Below are positions 17,795-26,073 of a stretch of DNA of 64,000 nt, in pieces. Position 1 is the stretch's first letter, and each line of letters begins with the position of its first letter. The notes beneath the pieces are model-generated. The model did no database searches, was not told the origin of the DNA, and worked only from the letters and a program-made list of their open reading frames with translations. Made by a program: the position numbers and the translations under genes. Location of the stretch: positions 124,001 to 188,000 of the forward strand of contig QDFX01000005.1 of NCBI GenBank assembly GCA_003347645.1. The letters are read 5' to 3'. The DNA comes from Rhizobiaceae bacterium CPCC 101076 (lineage in GTDB: Bacteria > Pseudomonadota > Alphaproteobacteria > Rhizobiales > Methylopilaceae).

Positions 17795-18824
17795 GCCAGC
17801 CCGGCCTCACGCGCCAGCGCCAGCGCGTCCTCGGCATCGCCGATATCGGACGGCGTCACCGGCGGCGGGTCGAGTTCGCCGAAGGGCTTCAGCCCATAGG
17901 GCGAGACCAGTCCGGGCCGCAGTGGATATTCGGCCGTCGCCTCCGCGATTGCCTTCTGCCCCTCCTCGCTCACCATGAAAGCGAGGAATTGCTGCCCGGC
18001 CTCCTGCTTCTTGCTCGACTTCAGCATGCCGGCAGCCGCTACCATGATCAGCGCACCGGGGTCCTGATGGCCGATGAAATGCAGCGCCGATTTCATCTTG
18101 TCCTCGCCCGTCTCGCGAGCGACCGAATACCAGTAGTAATTGTTGACCAGCGCGACCGGGATCTCGCCCTTCTCGACCGCGAGCATTGCCCCGGAGTCGG
18201 AATTGTACGAGACGCCGAAATCCTTCAGGCCCTTCAGCCAGGCCAGAGCCGCGTCGCGCCCCTTCATGATCGAGATCGCCGCGATCTGCGCCTGGAACGC
18301 CCCGCTCGTCGGCGCATAGGCGAACTTGCCCTTCCACGCCTCCGCGGCGAAATCGAGCACGGACGCAGGAAGTTCGCTCTCCGTGATCATTGCTTTGTTG
18401 AAGGCGACGCTCGGGCACGCGCGGTCGGCGCGAGCCATGTGCCGTCTTTGGCCACATAGGCGGGCGGGATCTCTTTCAGTGTATCAGGCGAGATCGGCGC
18501 GAGCAGGCCCTTCTCGGCCAGCGCGACGGCGGGCGGGCTCTCCTCGGAATAGAACAGGTCGGCGGGCGACCGCGCGCCCTCCTCCATGATTTGGTTGGCA
18601 AGCTGCGCGCTCGATCCGCGCCGGATGACGATCTCGATCCCGGTCGCCTCAGTGAAGGCGTCGGCGATCGCATCAGTCGGCGGCGCGTGCTGGCCGCTAT
18701 AGAGCGCCAAAGTCGTGGTTTCCTGCGCGATCGCAGGCATCGGAAAACCGAAACGTCCCATGGCGGCCGTCCCGGCGAGCAGAGTCCCGCCTTTGAGAAC
18801 GTCGCGACGAACCAGAGTGTTCAT
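17791..18824 (-). pseudogene. fbpA: Ferric iron-binding periplasmic protein, frameshifted
   Basis: The gene is split over two frames. The first frame starts at 18824 (GGAGT ribosome binding site), has a twin-arginine-like signal (TLVRRDVLKGGTLLAG) and runs through ALYSGQHAPPTDAIADAFTE to DGTWLAPTARARASPSTKQ, then stops at 18387. The second frame, open from 18438 to 17791, continues the same protein: VAFNKAMITESELPASVLDF, then GKFAYAPTSGAFQAQIAAIS, SYNSDSGAMLAVEKGEIPVA, VNNYYWYSVARE (the Tyr-Tyr iron ligand motif) and the C-terminus. Inserting one base around 18405-18415 would give ...ARARxVAFNK, exactly the family pattern. So a single-base loss has broken it, either a real mutation or a sequencing error. 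fbpB and fbpC downstream are intact. Confidence 0.88.
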
Positions 18825-18921
18825 TGGAATTACTCCAAACAACCTTGCATTTGTTGTCTGTCGTGACACTCCGAAGGGATGAAACTGTCAACGCAACTTT
18901 AGTTCCGGCAAGAAGCTCAGC

Positions 18922-18936
18922 TTAGACTGCATCTAA
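18922..18936 (-). promoter_or_regulatory. Irr-box-like inverted repeat upstream of fbpABC
   Basis: TTAGACTGCATCTAA, arms TTAGA and TCTAA separated by five bases, flanked by a further CAG/CTG pair. The Irr control element of rhizobia has TTAGA-N5-TCTAA with the same spacing. It lies about 100 bases before the fbpA start in the gap after the DUF971 gene, a sensible place for iron control. The inner bases deviate from consensus, so this is a candidate only. Confidence 0.45.
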
Positions 18937-18979
18937 ACTGACAGATCGGCCTCATGGCGCAACCGGAAGAGACCGTCGC

Positions 18980-19339
18980 CTAGCGCGACAGACCCTTCTC
19001 GGCGAGGTCGTTCAGGTATTTTTCCCAGAGCCGCTCGCGATGGTCTGCCAGATTGCGCAGGTACGACCAGCTGTAGATGCCGGTCGAATGGCCGTCGCTG
19101 AAGGTGAGCTTCACAGCGTATGAGCCGATCGGCTCGACGGCCGTGATCGCCACGTTCTTCTTGCCGCTGACGAGCTGTTTCTGGTCGGGCGTATGCCCCT
19201 GCACTTCCGCGCTCGGGCTCTCGACCCGCAGATATTCCGCCTCGAGCTCGTCGCTGCGGCCGTCGTCATAGGTCACCGCAAGCGTGTGGCGGTCGCGGCC
19301 GAGGCGGATTTCGGTCGGCCAGAACTGTGTATCGGACAT
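18980..19339 (-). CDS. DUF971 protein (gamma-butyrobetaine hydroxylase N-terminal-like)
   Basis: A 119-residue cytosolic protein that is a stand-alone version of the small zinc-binding-like N-terminal domain of gamma-butyrobetaine hydroxylase (DUF971). Matching features are PTEIRLGRDRHTLAVTYDDG, LEAEYLRVESPSAEV, AVEPIGSYAVKLTFSDGHST and GIYSWSYLRNLA. Stand-alone members are widespread in proteobacteria and sometimes linked with Fe-S cluster assembly factors (Mrp/ApbC); here an apbC homologue is about 2.4 kb upstream on the same strand. It starts 10 bases after the otsA stop and is probably co-transcribed with otsB-otsA. Confidence 0.85.
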   Translation of the reverse strand: MSDTQFWPTEIRLGRDRHTLAVTYDDGRSDELEAEYLRVESPSAEVQGHTPDQKQLVSGKKNVAITAVEPIGSYAVKLTFSDGHSTGIYSWSYLRNLADHRERLWEKYLNDLAEKGLSR

Positions 19340-19349
19340 GATTTCGAAT

Positions 19350-20768
19350 CTATTTCAGAAGACGCACGGCCTCGGTGGGGATCGCGCTTTCGTCCTGAGA
19401 TAGAGCATCGAGGAAGGTTCTGCACCACCACGAGACGTCGTGGTCTCGGATTTTCGGGAACATGCTCTGGAAGCGTTCCCGCCGCGCCTCCACCGGCATC
19501 GAGATCGCGCGGCCGATCGCATTCGCCGTCGCCTCGATATCGTAGGGATTGACGATCAGCGCGCCGTCGAGCTCCCGCGCCGCGCCGGCAAAGCGCGACA
19601 GGACCAGGACGCCGGGATCGTTCGGATCCTGCGCGGCGATATATTCCTTGGCGACGAGGTTCATGCCGTCGCGCAGCGGCGTCACCAGACCGGCCTTCGC
19701 GATACGGTAGAGCCCCGCGAGCGCATTCCGGTTCATCGTCTTGTTCACATAGCGGATCGGCGTCCAGTCGACGTCGCCGAGAGCGCCGTTGACGCGTCCG
19801 GTCAGTTCCGCGACGTCACGCTGCATGGTCGCGTATTCCGGCACGTCCGAGCGCGATTTCGGCGTGATCTGCAGCAGCGTCACCTGTCCCTTAGCGCTCG
19901 GGCTCATCTCGCAGAAGCGTGAGAACGCCTCGATGCGCTGGCCGATGCCCTTGGAATAATCGAGGCGGTCGACGCCGATCACGAGGTCGCAATCGTGCAG
20001 GCTCTCGCGCGTCCGTTTGACGATCGGGTTCTTGGCGCCCTCGACCGCCATCTCGACGAAGCTTTCCGTGTCGATGCCGATCGGGAACGCGCCCGCCTGG
20101 AAGCGATGGCCGTAGCTCTCGAACCAGCCATTGCCGAGCGCGCGGCCGAAGCCTTCGCGCACCATGCAGCCGGTGAAGTTCTCGACGTCGTAGCTCGTCT
20201 GGAAGCCGACGAGATCGTAGGCGGCAAGCCCGCGCATGATCGTGTCCGCCACCGGCAGTGTCGACAGCACGTCAGCGGGCGGCCACGGGATGTGGTGGAA
20301 ATAGCCAATCCGGTTCTTCACGCCCATGTGGCGGAGTTCTGCGGCGAGCGGGATCAGGTGGTAGTCGTGGACCCAGACGAGGTCGTCGGGGCGGATCAGC
20401 GGCGCGAGCAGCCTGGCGAAGGAGCGGTTGACGCGGAAATAGCCGGCCATGTCCTTGCGCGAGAAATCGGTCAGATCGAGCCGGTAATGGCAGAGCGGCC
20501 AAAGCGCCCGGTTGGCGAAGCCGGTATAATATTCGTCGACGTCGCGCCGGTTCAGGTCCGCGACCGCATAGGTGACATTACCGAAATCGCGGATTTCCAG
20601 CCATTCGATCTCGCGGTCGGTCGAGGTCTTGCCGGACCAGCCGAACCACAGGCCACCATGGCTCCTCAACGCCGCCTCCAGGGCGACGGCTAGACCACCG
20701 GCGGCGGCGGTGCCGCCCTTTGCTGACGGAACCGGTACGCGGTTCGATACGACCACCAAACGAGCCAA
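19350..20768 (-). CDS. otsA: Trehalose-6-phosphate synthase
   Basis: A 472-residue GT20 glycosyltransferase that joins UDP-glucose and glucose 6-phosphate, first step of OtsAB trehalose synthesis for osmotic and desiccation tolerance. The start is a TTG at 20768 ([14 protein letters not shown]), preceded by AGAGGG. Motifs: NRVPVP with the catalytic loop, [45 protein letters not shown] with the sugar-phosphate Arg/Lys pair, and [14 protein letters not shown] near the C-terminus. It lies 46 bases downstream of otsB on the same strand, and the DUF971 gene follows closely. Confidence 0.95.
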   Translation of the reverse strand: MARLVVVSNRVPVPSAKGGTAAAGGLAVALEAALRSHGGLWFGWSGKTSTDREIEWLEIRDFGNVTYAVADLNRRDVDEYYTGFANRALWPLCHYRLDLTDFSRKDMAGYFRVNRSFARLLAPLIRPDDLVWVHDYHLIPLAAELRHMGVKNRIGYFHHIPWPPADVLSTLPVADTIMRGLAAYDLVGFQTSYDVENFTGCMVREGFGRALGNGWFESYGHRFQAGAFPIGIDTESFVEMAVEGAKNPIVKRTRESLHDCDLVIGVDRLDYSKGIGQRIEAFSRFCEMSPSAKGQVTLLQITPKSRSDVPEYATMQRDVAELTGRVNGALGDVDWTPIRYVNKTMNRNALAGLYRIAKAGLVTPLRDGMNLVAKEYIAAQDPNDPGVLVLSRFAGAARELDGALIVNPYDIEATANAIGRAISMPVEARRERFQSMFPKIRDHDVSWWCRTFLDALSQDESAIPTEAVRLLK

Positions 20769-20814
20769 GGACGTCCCTCTCAACCTGTCGCGGAGCCCCC
20801 GGCTCCGCGTACGC

Positions 20815-21618
20815 CTACACTGTTACACTTTCCAGAACGCTCGCGAGCCAGGCCCGCACCGCCGTTGGATCGAGCAGCCGTGCGGAAGCCTCCGTCGGCC
20901 GCGTGTCCCGCCCCACCCTGATCGAAACGCCGCCGCGCGCATTTGCCGTCCGGAACGCCGCCTCGTCCGTCCAGTCGTCGCCGATCACCAGAGGCAGCCG
21001 TCCGGCATAGGGCGCGTCCTCCATGAAGAGCTCGATCGCGCGCCCCTTGTCGACACCGTGCGGACGGATTTCGACGACCATCTTGCCCGGCTGCACTTCG
21101 AGTCCGGTCTCCTGCGTCTCGACGAGAAGACGGACATGCGCCTCGACCTCGTCGCCGAGCTCCGGCGCCTGCCGATAGTGCACGGCGACAGCACGCGCTT
21201 TCCGCTCCAGCAGAAGACCGGGATTGGCGTCGACGAAGACCTGCAGTTCGCTGATGATGCCGGGTAGCGCGGGGCTTATCGGCGTACCCTTGCGGCTGCC
21301 GTCGGGCATTCGCAGTTCCGCGCCATGAACGCCCGCGACCGGGAAACAGATCGGGGCGAAGAATTCGTCGACCTTCCTGATCTCGCGGCCGGTGACGAGC
21401 GCCAGGGCCCCGCCAGCTTGCTCGCGCAGCGTATCCAGCATGCCCGGCAGGTCGGGCGGGATCCGCACCGCATCAGGACTCGGTGCGATGTCGAGCAGGG
21501 TCCCGTCGATATCGAGGAAAAGCGCCCAGCGCGACAGGTCGCGCGGTACGGCAGGCAAAGGCATATCGCTTGGCGGCGCCGACGGGCGCGTCATGTCCTC
21601 GGCAAGATCCATCTTCAT
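20815..21618 (-). CDS. otsB: Trehalose-6-phosphate phosphatase
   Basis: A 267-residue HAD-superfamily phosphatase that completes trehalose synthesis. Motif I is ALFLDIDGTLLDIAPSPD (nucleophile Asp), motif II is ALVTGREIRKVD, the cap domain contains VAGVHGAELRMPDG and VEIRPHGVDKGRAIE, and motif IV is VIGDDWTDEAAF. The start at 21618 has GGAAGG directly upstream. It is the first gene of an otsB-otsA unit. Confidence 0.95.
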   Translation of the reverse strand: MKMDLAEDMTRPSAPPSDMPLPAVPRDLSRWALFLDIDGTLLDIAPSPDAVRIPPDLPGMLDTLREQAGGALALVTGREIRKVDEFFAPICFPVAGVHGAELRMPDGSRKGTPISPALPGIISELQVFVDANPGLLLERKARAVAVHYRQAPELGDEVEAHVRLLVETQETGLEVQPGKMVVEIRPHGVDKGRAIELFMEDAPYAGRLPLVIGDDWTDEAAFRTANARGGVSIRVGRDTRPTEASARLLDPTAVRAWLASVLESVTV

Positions 21619-21710
21619 GCCTTCCGAACGCGCGGGAACCGGATTCGGCTCCTTGAACCGTTCGGGAATGTTCCGATGGACCGCCGATTAGCGCAAGGAA
21701 TTCCTTGCCC

Positions 21711-22823
21711 TTATTCGATAACTATCCGCGGGGCGGCCCGCAGGCCCGAGCCGGCATCGAGGCCGGTCCACACCATGTCGGCGATCGCCGAATACGCCTT
21801 GGCATGCTCTCCGTCGGGCTCTACGGCAACGACCGGGGTACCGGCGTCCGAGAGCTCGCGGATGCGCGAATGCAGCGGGATTTCGCCGAGGAAGCGCACG
21901 CCCAACCGCTCCGCTTCGAGTTCGGCGCCGCCATGGCCGAACAGATCCGTGCGGGTACCGCAGTTCGGGCAGCAGAAATAGCTCATATTCTCGATGACGC
22001 CGAGGATCGGCACATCGACCTTGCGGAACATGCCGACGCCGCGTCGCGCATCGGCAAGCGCGATGTCCTGGGGCGTGGAGACGATGACGGCGCCGGACAG
22101 CCGGGTCTGCTGCGCCATTGTCAGCTGCGCATCGCCGGTGCCGGGCGGCATGTCGACCACGAGCACGTCGAGCTTGCCCCAATTCACGTCGCGCAGCATC
22201 TGGGTGATCGCGCTCATCACCATCGGGCCGCGCCAGACCATCGCGGTGTCGGTGTCGATCAGGAAGCCGATCGACATCACCTTGATGCCGTAGGTCTCGA
22301 TCGGCTGGATGATCTTGTCCTTGAGATCGGGCTTGCGGTTCACGCCGAACAGCAGCGGCGCCGACGGGCCATAGACGTCGGCGTCGAGGAGGCCGACCTT
22401 CAGGCCCTTGCCGGAAAGCGCGAGAGCGAGGTTCGCGGCGGTCGTCGATTTGCCGACGCCGCCCTTGCCGGAGGCCACTGCGATGATATGGCGAACATCG
22501 AGGCTCGCGCCCGCCTTCTGCTGCTGCGCCGGAGCATGCGAATGGCCGTGCGCCTGCTGCGGCGCCGGGCCACCGGCCCGCTCCGCGCTGAGCGCGACCA
22601 GAACCTGTTTGACGCCCGGCAGCGATTTTACCGCCGCTTCAGCGGCCGCCCGCACGCCTTCGAGCGTGGTGGCCCGCTCCGGCGTCGTCGTGATGAAGAA
22701 ACTGACCCGTTCGCCGGCGATCGCGATTCCGGAAAGCTGGGAAGAATCCGCTAGACTGCCCGCCCCGTCCGGTGCCGGAACGGCTTTCAATGCGCGGATT
22801 ACGTCGTCCTTCGTGACTGCCAT
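21711..22823 (-). CDS. apbC: Iron-sulfur carrier protein of the Mrp/ApbC/NBP35 ATPase family
   Basis: A 370-residue P-loop ATPase that carries and delivers Fe-S clusters. It has an N-terminal MIP18/DUF59 domain (about 1-85: TKDDVIRALKAVPAPDG), a Gln/His-rich linker (QQAHGHSHAPAQQQ), then the deviant Walker A ASGKGGVGKSTTAANLALAL, VGLLDADVYGPSAPLLFG, DMPPGTGDAQL, and the cluster-binding CxxC in MSYFCCPNCGTRTDLFGHGG. The start at 22823 follows AGAGGG; an in-frame extension of 17 codons upstream lacks support. About 90 bases separate it from otsB. Confidence 0.93.
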   Translation of the reverse strand: MAVTKDDVIRALKAVPAPDGAGSLADSSQLSGIAIAGERVSFFITTTPERATTLEGVRAAAEAAVKSLPGVKQVLVALSAERAGGPAPQQAHGHSHAPAQQQKAGASLDVRHIIAVASGKGGVGKSTTAANLALALSGKGLKVGLLDADVYGPSAPLLFGVNRKPDLKDKIIQPIETYGIKVMSIGFLIDTDTAMVWRGPMVMSAITQMLRDVNWGKLDVLVVDMPPGTGDAQLTMAQQTRLSGAVIVSTPQDIALADARRGVGMFRKVDVPILGVIENMSYFCCPNCGTRTDLFGHGGAELEAERLGVRFLGEIPLHSRIRELSDAGTPVVAVEPDGEHAKAYSAIADMVWTGLDAGSGLRAAPRIVIE

Positions 22824-22907
22824 GGGACCCTCTGCGAACGCGCGGCACCATAGTGCGCGTTTGGAATCGGTCAATTGTTGGCGTGATCAGCTTCGTGCAA
22901 GCCTGCA

Positions 22908-22921
22908 ACGCAATATTGCGT
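22908..22921. promoter_or_regulatory. 14-base perfect palindrome in a divergent promoter region
   Basis: ACGCAATATTGCGT is perfectly self-complementary and lies between the divergent apbC and binding-protein genes, 64 bases before the latter's start. It may be an operator; no regulator is recognised. Confidence 0.3.
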
Positions 22922-22984
22922 GATCCACCAAAGTGACGAAAACTGAACGGACGGACGCATGATTTCGGCATGCAGGAGGACGTC

Positions 22985-23758
22985 ATGAAGATCGTCGCCG
23001 CGCTCGTCGCCATGGCAATGGTCGCCCTAACCTCCGCGGCTCATGCCGACGACCATAGACCGCTGCGCATCGGCTCCGAGGGCGCCTATCCTCCGTTCAA
23101 TTCGCTGGACGCTAACGGCCGGCTTCAGGGATTCGACATCGATGTCGCCAACGCCCTCTGCGCCCAGATGAACAGGACCTGCGAATTCGTCCAGGAAGAC
23201 TGGGACAGCATTATCCCGGCGTTGATCGCCAACAAATACGACATGATCGCCGCGGCAATGTCGATCACCGACGAGCGCAGAAAATGGGTGGCCTTCTCGA
23301 AGCCCTATGCCCGCTCGGCCATCAGCTTCGCAACACGCCGCATCGCCAATATCCGCGACATCACGCCTGCTGCGATGAAGGGCCGGGTCATCGGCGCACA
23401 GGCGAACACCGTCAGCGACCGTTACCTGACCGCTGTCTACGAGCCCGCCGGCGCGATCATCAGGCGGTATCAGACCCAGCAGGAAGCGCAGCTCGAGCTC
23501 TCCTCCGGCCGGATCGACGTCATCGCCGCCGGAAAGCTGTTCCTTTACGACTGGCTGACGACCAAGCAGGGCGGATGCTGCGTCTTCGCGGGAGACGCGA
23601 CCACAGACGGGAAATATACCGGTGAAGGCATCGCGATCGCCGTCCGCAACGACGACAAGGATCTGCTGAACAAATTGAACGCCGCCATGGATGCGATCGT
23701 CGCCAATGGCACCTTCAAGAAAATCAACGACAAGTACTACCCGTTCAGCGTGTACTGA
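22985..23758 (+). CDS. Amino-acid ABC transporter substrate-binding protein (SBP family 3)
   Basis: A 257-residue periplasmic protein. The start at 22985 follows GGAGGACGTC; the signal peptide is MKIVAALVAMAMVALTSAAH with cleavage near ADDH. The mature part shows lysine/arginine/ornithine-binding family features: LRIGSEGAYPPFNSLDANGR, LQGFDIDVANALCAQMNRTC, DWDSIIPALIANKYDMIAAA and MSITDERRKWVAFSKPYARS. No permease or ATPase gene is adjacent: the next gene is convergent and unrelated, and upstream is apbC on the other strand. It is therefore an orphan binding protein that must work with a transporter encoded elsewhere. The ligand is probably a basic amino acid or opine, by family only. Confidence 0.9.
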   Translation: MKIVAALVAMAMVALTSAAHADDHRPLRIGSEGAYPPFNSLDANGRLQGFDIDVANALCAQMNRTCEFVQEDWDSIIPALIANKYDMIAAAMSITDERRKWVAFSKPYARSAISFATRRIANIRDITPAAMKGRVIGAQANTVSDRYLTAVYEPAGAIIRRYQTQQEAQLELSSGRIDVIAAGKLFLYDWLTTKQGGCCVFAGDATTDGKYTGEGIAIAVRNDDKDLLNKLNAAMDAIVANGTFKKINDKYYPFSVY

Positions 23759-23764
23759 ACCGCA

Positions 23765-24199
23765 TTACTTGTTGTCCCGGCGCCGTATCTCGATTTTCGC
23801 CCGCTCTTCGGCCGGCGAGGCCGCTATCGCCCTCGCCGTCGCGCCATGGATCATCGTCTGCAGGTCCGTGGAACGCGCCCGGAGGTCGGCGTAAGCCTTG
23901 TCCAGCGCAGCGGCATCAAAAGGCTCGGCCCGCATCGCCATGCGCACCTCGCGACGGGCCTGACGCACTGCATCGATCGCCGAACGGATCGATGAATCGT
24001 CCGCGCGGAGCTCCGCATCCATCTTCTCGCGGATCGCCGGCGGCGGATGACCGACGGCAGCGATCGCGAAGATCCGTCCGAGCCACGGTTCCGGCTCCCA
24101 GAAAACCCAGCGGGTCAGCACGAAGCCTGCGATGAACAGATTGATCAGCAGCGAAACCGCAAGCACGCCGAGAACGAGCGACGACCGGCGTACCATCAA
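23765..24199 (-). CDS. Membrane-anchored periplasmic metal/stress sensor protein (CpxP/ZraP-like)
   Basis: A 144-residue protein with one N-terminal helix (LVLGVLAVSLLINLFIAGFV) and a mostly helical periplasmic part of repeated charged segments (DDSSIRSAIDAVRQARREVR, DAAALDKAYADLRARSTDLQ). This fits the periplasmic heavy-metal sensor family related to CpxP/Spy/ZraP. It is the last gene of a minus-strand operon: its start overlaps the stop of the anti-sigma factor gene (ATGA). It probably modulates the sigma/anti-sigma pair. No clear metal-binding Cys/His cluster is seen. Confidence 0.75.
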   Translation of the reverse strand: MMVRRSSLVLGVLAVSLLINLFIAGFVLTRWVFWEPEPWLGRIFAIAAVGHPPPAIREKMDAELRADDSSIRSAIDAVRQARREVRMAMRAEPFDAAALDKAYADLRARSTDLQTMIHGATARAIAASPAEERAKIEIRRRDNK

Positions 24200-24618
24200 A
24201 GCCCTCCGATAAGGCTGGGTTCATCGACGCTGAGCGCCGCGAGATCGGTTTCGTCCGCCTGCGCCTCGACGACGCCCGCGGTCCAGGCGCCCAGACCAAA
24301 CATCAGGCAGGCCGCGACGAGCCCGGCCGCCGCTATGCTGCGCGGGGCAAAGGTTTTCCGCCAGTTCGCGTGTGCCTTCCGTGCCGGAAGGCCAGCGATG
24401 ATCCGGCCGATCTGGGGAGCCGGAAGCGGCCTTGCCTCGATGACACGACGCAGCAGCGCGTCGACGCGGTCGCCCTGGGCGAGCAGCGTCCGGGCTTCGA
24501 CGCTATCGTCGAGGAGAGCCCGTGCCGCGTCCGTTCGGCCGGCCGGCCATTTCCGGAGATCGGCTCCGTGAAGATCGAGCCAATGCTCGAACTCGTTCAG
24601 TGCCATCCGATCGCTCAT
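24196..24618 (-). CDS. Membrane-bound anti-sigma factor
   Basis: A 140-residue protein encoded between an ECF sigma factor and a periplasmic sensor, overlapping both by four bases (ATGA). The N-terminal 90 residues are a cytosolic helical domain (NEFEHWLDLHGADLRKWPAG, AARALLDDSVEARTLLAQGD) of the kind that holds a sigma factor. One membrane helix follows (IAAAGLVAACLMFGLGAWTA), then about 30 acidic periplasmic residues. The start at 24618 follows AAGGAG. The longer frame upstream is a shadow of the sigma gene. Function is inferred from layout and position; no zinc HxxxCxxC motif is present. Confidence 0.78.
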   Translation of the reverse strand: MSDRMALNEFEHWLDLHGADLRKWPAGRTDAARALLDDSVEARTLLAQGDRVDALLRRVIEARPLPAPQIGRIIAGLPARKAHANWRKTFAPRSIAAAGLVAACLMFGLGAWTAGVVEAQADETDLAALSVDEPSLIGGL

Positions 24619-25181
24619 CGTACGTCTCCTTCGCGAGCGACGAGCTTCGCCCGCAATGTCCTTCGGCCGCGCACAAGAAGTGATTCCACGGCCTTTTCGC
24701 TGACGCCGAGAACGATCCCGATCTCGGCGTTCGATTTCTCGCCATCCGCCGACAGCAACAGCGCCGCCCGCTGGCGCTCGGGCAGTGCCTGAAGGTCCTC
24801 CATCACGGCGCCGAGCTCCCGGTCGGCTTCGACACGCTGGTCGGAACCGGCCTCGTCGCTTGCAGGCTCCTCGACATCGGCGAACGGCAGCCAGCGCCTG
24901 AGCTTCGCGCGCCGCTGGCGGTCGATGCAAAGGTTGACCACGACCCGGTGCAGCCAGGTCGAGAAACTCGCCTCCCCTGGCCGCCATCGCGGCAGCGCGC
25001 GCCACGCGCGATAGAAGGCGTCCTGGACCACGTCGTCGGCGTCGTTCCTCGATCCGAGGAAGGACGCCGCCAGTGCATGTGCGCGATCGGCATGGCGGCG
25101 CACGAGATGGTTGAACGCGGCCTCATCGCCCGTGCTCGCGGCGGCGATGAGATCGTCGTCGCTCGTCTCGTTGCGCTGCAT
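24615..25181 (-). CDS. ECF-family RNA polymerase sigma factor
   Basis: A 188-residue alternative sigma factor. Region 2 spans about 22-95, with FNHLVRRHADRAHALAASFL, the core-binding DADDVVQDAFYRAWRALPRW, and FSTWLHRVVVNLCIDRQRR for -10 recognition. After a linker (about 100-120), region 4 has LPERQRAALLLSADGEKSNA and the recognition helix VSEKAVESLLVRGRRTLRAK. It belongs to a four-gene minus-strand unit: EF-hand protein, sigma, anti-sigma, metal-sensor-like protein. The EF-hand gene ends 33 bases upstream. ECF operons are usually autoregulated from the promoter in front of the first gene, but no ECF promoter could be recognised. Confidence 0.93.
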   Translation of the reverse strand: MQRNETSDDDLIAAASTGDEAAFNHLVRRHADRAHALAASFLGSRNDADDVVQDAFYRAWRALPRWRPGEASFSTWLHRVVVNLCIDRQRRAKLRRWLPFADVEEPASDEAGSDQRVEADRELGAVMEDLQALPERQRAALLLSADGEKSNAEIGIVLGVSEKAVESLLVRGRRTLRAKLVAREGDVR

Positions 25182-25214
25182 TTCAACCCGGTCTGCCGAT
25201 CCTGAAACACGGTG

Positions 25215-25973
25215 TTACCCGCGATTGCCGTGCCGAGACCAGAGGGTCTTCTGGGCTTCCTCACGAGTCACGCGTCCGTCGCCGTTGATGTCGAACTCCT
25301 TGAACAGCCGGTCGGTGCTGGCCTCGACGTCGGCGCGGCTGACCTCGCCTTCCCGCCGAAGTTCCGCCATCAACCCGCGCATCGGCGTCATCGGTCCGCG
25401 ATCGGCCTTGCGTCCAGGCTCCTCGTCATCGCCACCGCGCCATTCGCTGCGTTCCCAGTGATGATGCCGCGGATGCTCGCCGCGCTCGTCCCAGCCGAAG
25501 CGCTCGCGTCGGTCGCGCATCGCCTTGCGGGCGGCGTCGATCTCGCTCTGGTCAAGCTTGCCGTCGTGATTAGTGTCGAGCTTGTCGAAACGCGCTTCGG
25601 GACCGGCCAGGAACTCGTCCCGGCTGACCTCGCCGTTGCCGTCGCTGTCGCGACCCATGAGGCCGGCGTGCTTGCGCCATTCCTGACGCATTTCGCGGCG
25701 GCTCTCGCGGACTTCCTTGCGATCCAGGAAGCCGTCCTTGTTCTCGTCGGTCGCGTCGATCCGCTGTGCGCGGAAGGCATCGAATTCGGCCTTGTCGACC
25801 ACGCCGTCCTTGTTGGCGTCGAGCTTGTCGAACATCCGCTCGACGAATTTGCCGCCGCGCCCCTCGCCGGCCTTTTCCGCCGACACGGGAGCGACCGCGC
25901 CCGCCGCGACAGGCAGCGCCAGGAGACCCACAATCGCGGTCCCGATCAGAAGCCGCTTCGAAACAGTCTTCAT
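25215..25973 (-). CDS. Secreted EF-hand calcium-binding protein with five EF-hands
   Basis: A 252-residue exported protein. The start at 25973 follows TTGGAGT; the signal peptide is MKTVSKRLLIGTAIVGLLAL with cleavage after VAAGA. Five EF-hand loops are visible: DANKDGVVDKAEF (about 58), DENKDGFLDRKEV (about 80), DSDGNGEVSRDEF (about 112), DTNHDGKLDQSEI (about 135) and DINGDGRVTREEA (about 232). A His/Arg-rich linker (HPRHHHWERSEW) lies between loops four and five and could bind other metals. It lies directly upstream of the ECF sigma/anti-sigma genes and probably belongs to their regulon, for calcium or metal sensing in the periplasm. Confidence 0.9.
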   Translation of the reverse strand: MKTVSKRLLIGTAIVGLLALPVAAGAVAPVSAEKAGEGRGGKFVERMFDKLDANKDGVVDKAEFDAFRAQRIDATDENKDGFLDRKEVRESRREMRQEWRKHAGLMGRDSDGNGEVSRDEFLAGPEARFDKLDTNHDGKLDQSEIDAARKAMRDRRERFGWDERGEHPRHHHWERSEWRGGDDEEPGRKADRGPMTPMRGLMAELRREGEVSRADVEASTDRLFKEFDINGDGRVTREEAQKTLWSRHGNRG

Positions 25974-26073
25974 CGTCCGAAACTCCAATACGCGTGAACT
26001 AATCCTTGTACGCGCGACGGAGCCGAGCCCTGCGCTCTAAATCTTGGACGTTCGGCTTAAGCAAAAGCTCACC

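Noticed and set aside
15237..17837. An 866-codon frame that would fuse fbpC with a long N-terminal extension
   Set aside because: The upstream 530 codons are an Arg/Ala/Gly-rich shadow of fbpB; the GTG at 16247 overlapping the fbpB stop is the proper start of fbpC.
18387..18438. Two separate genes instead of a broken fbpA
   Set aside because: The two frames together make one continuous FbpA protein, each half alone lacks the other lobe, and the second frame has no ribosome binding site.
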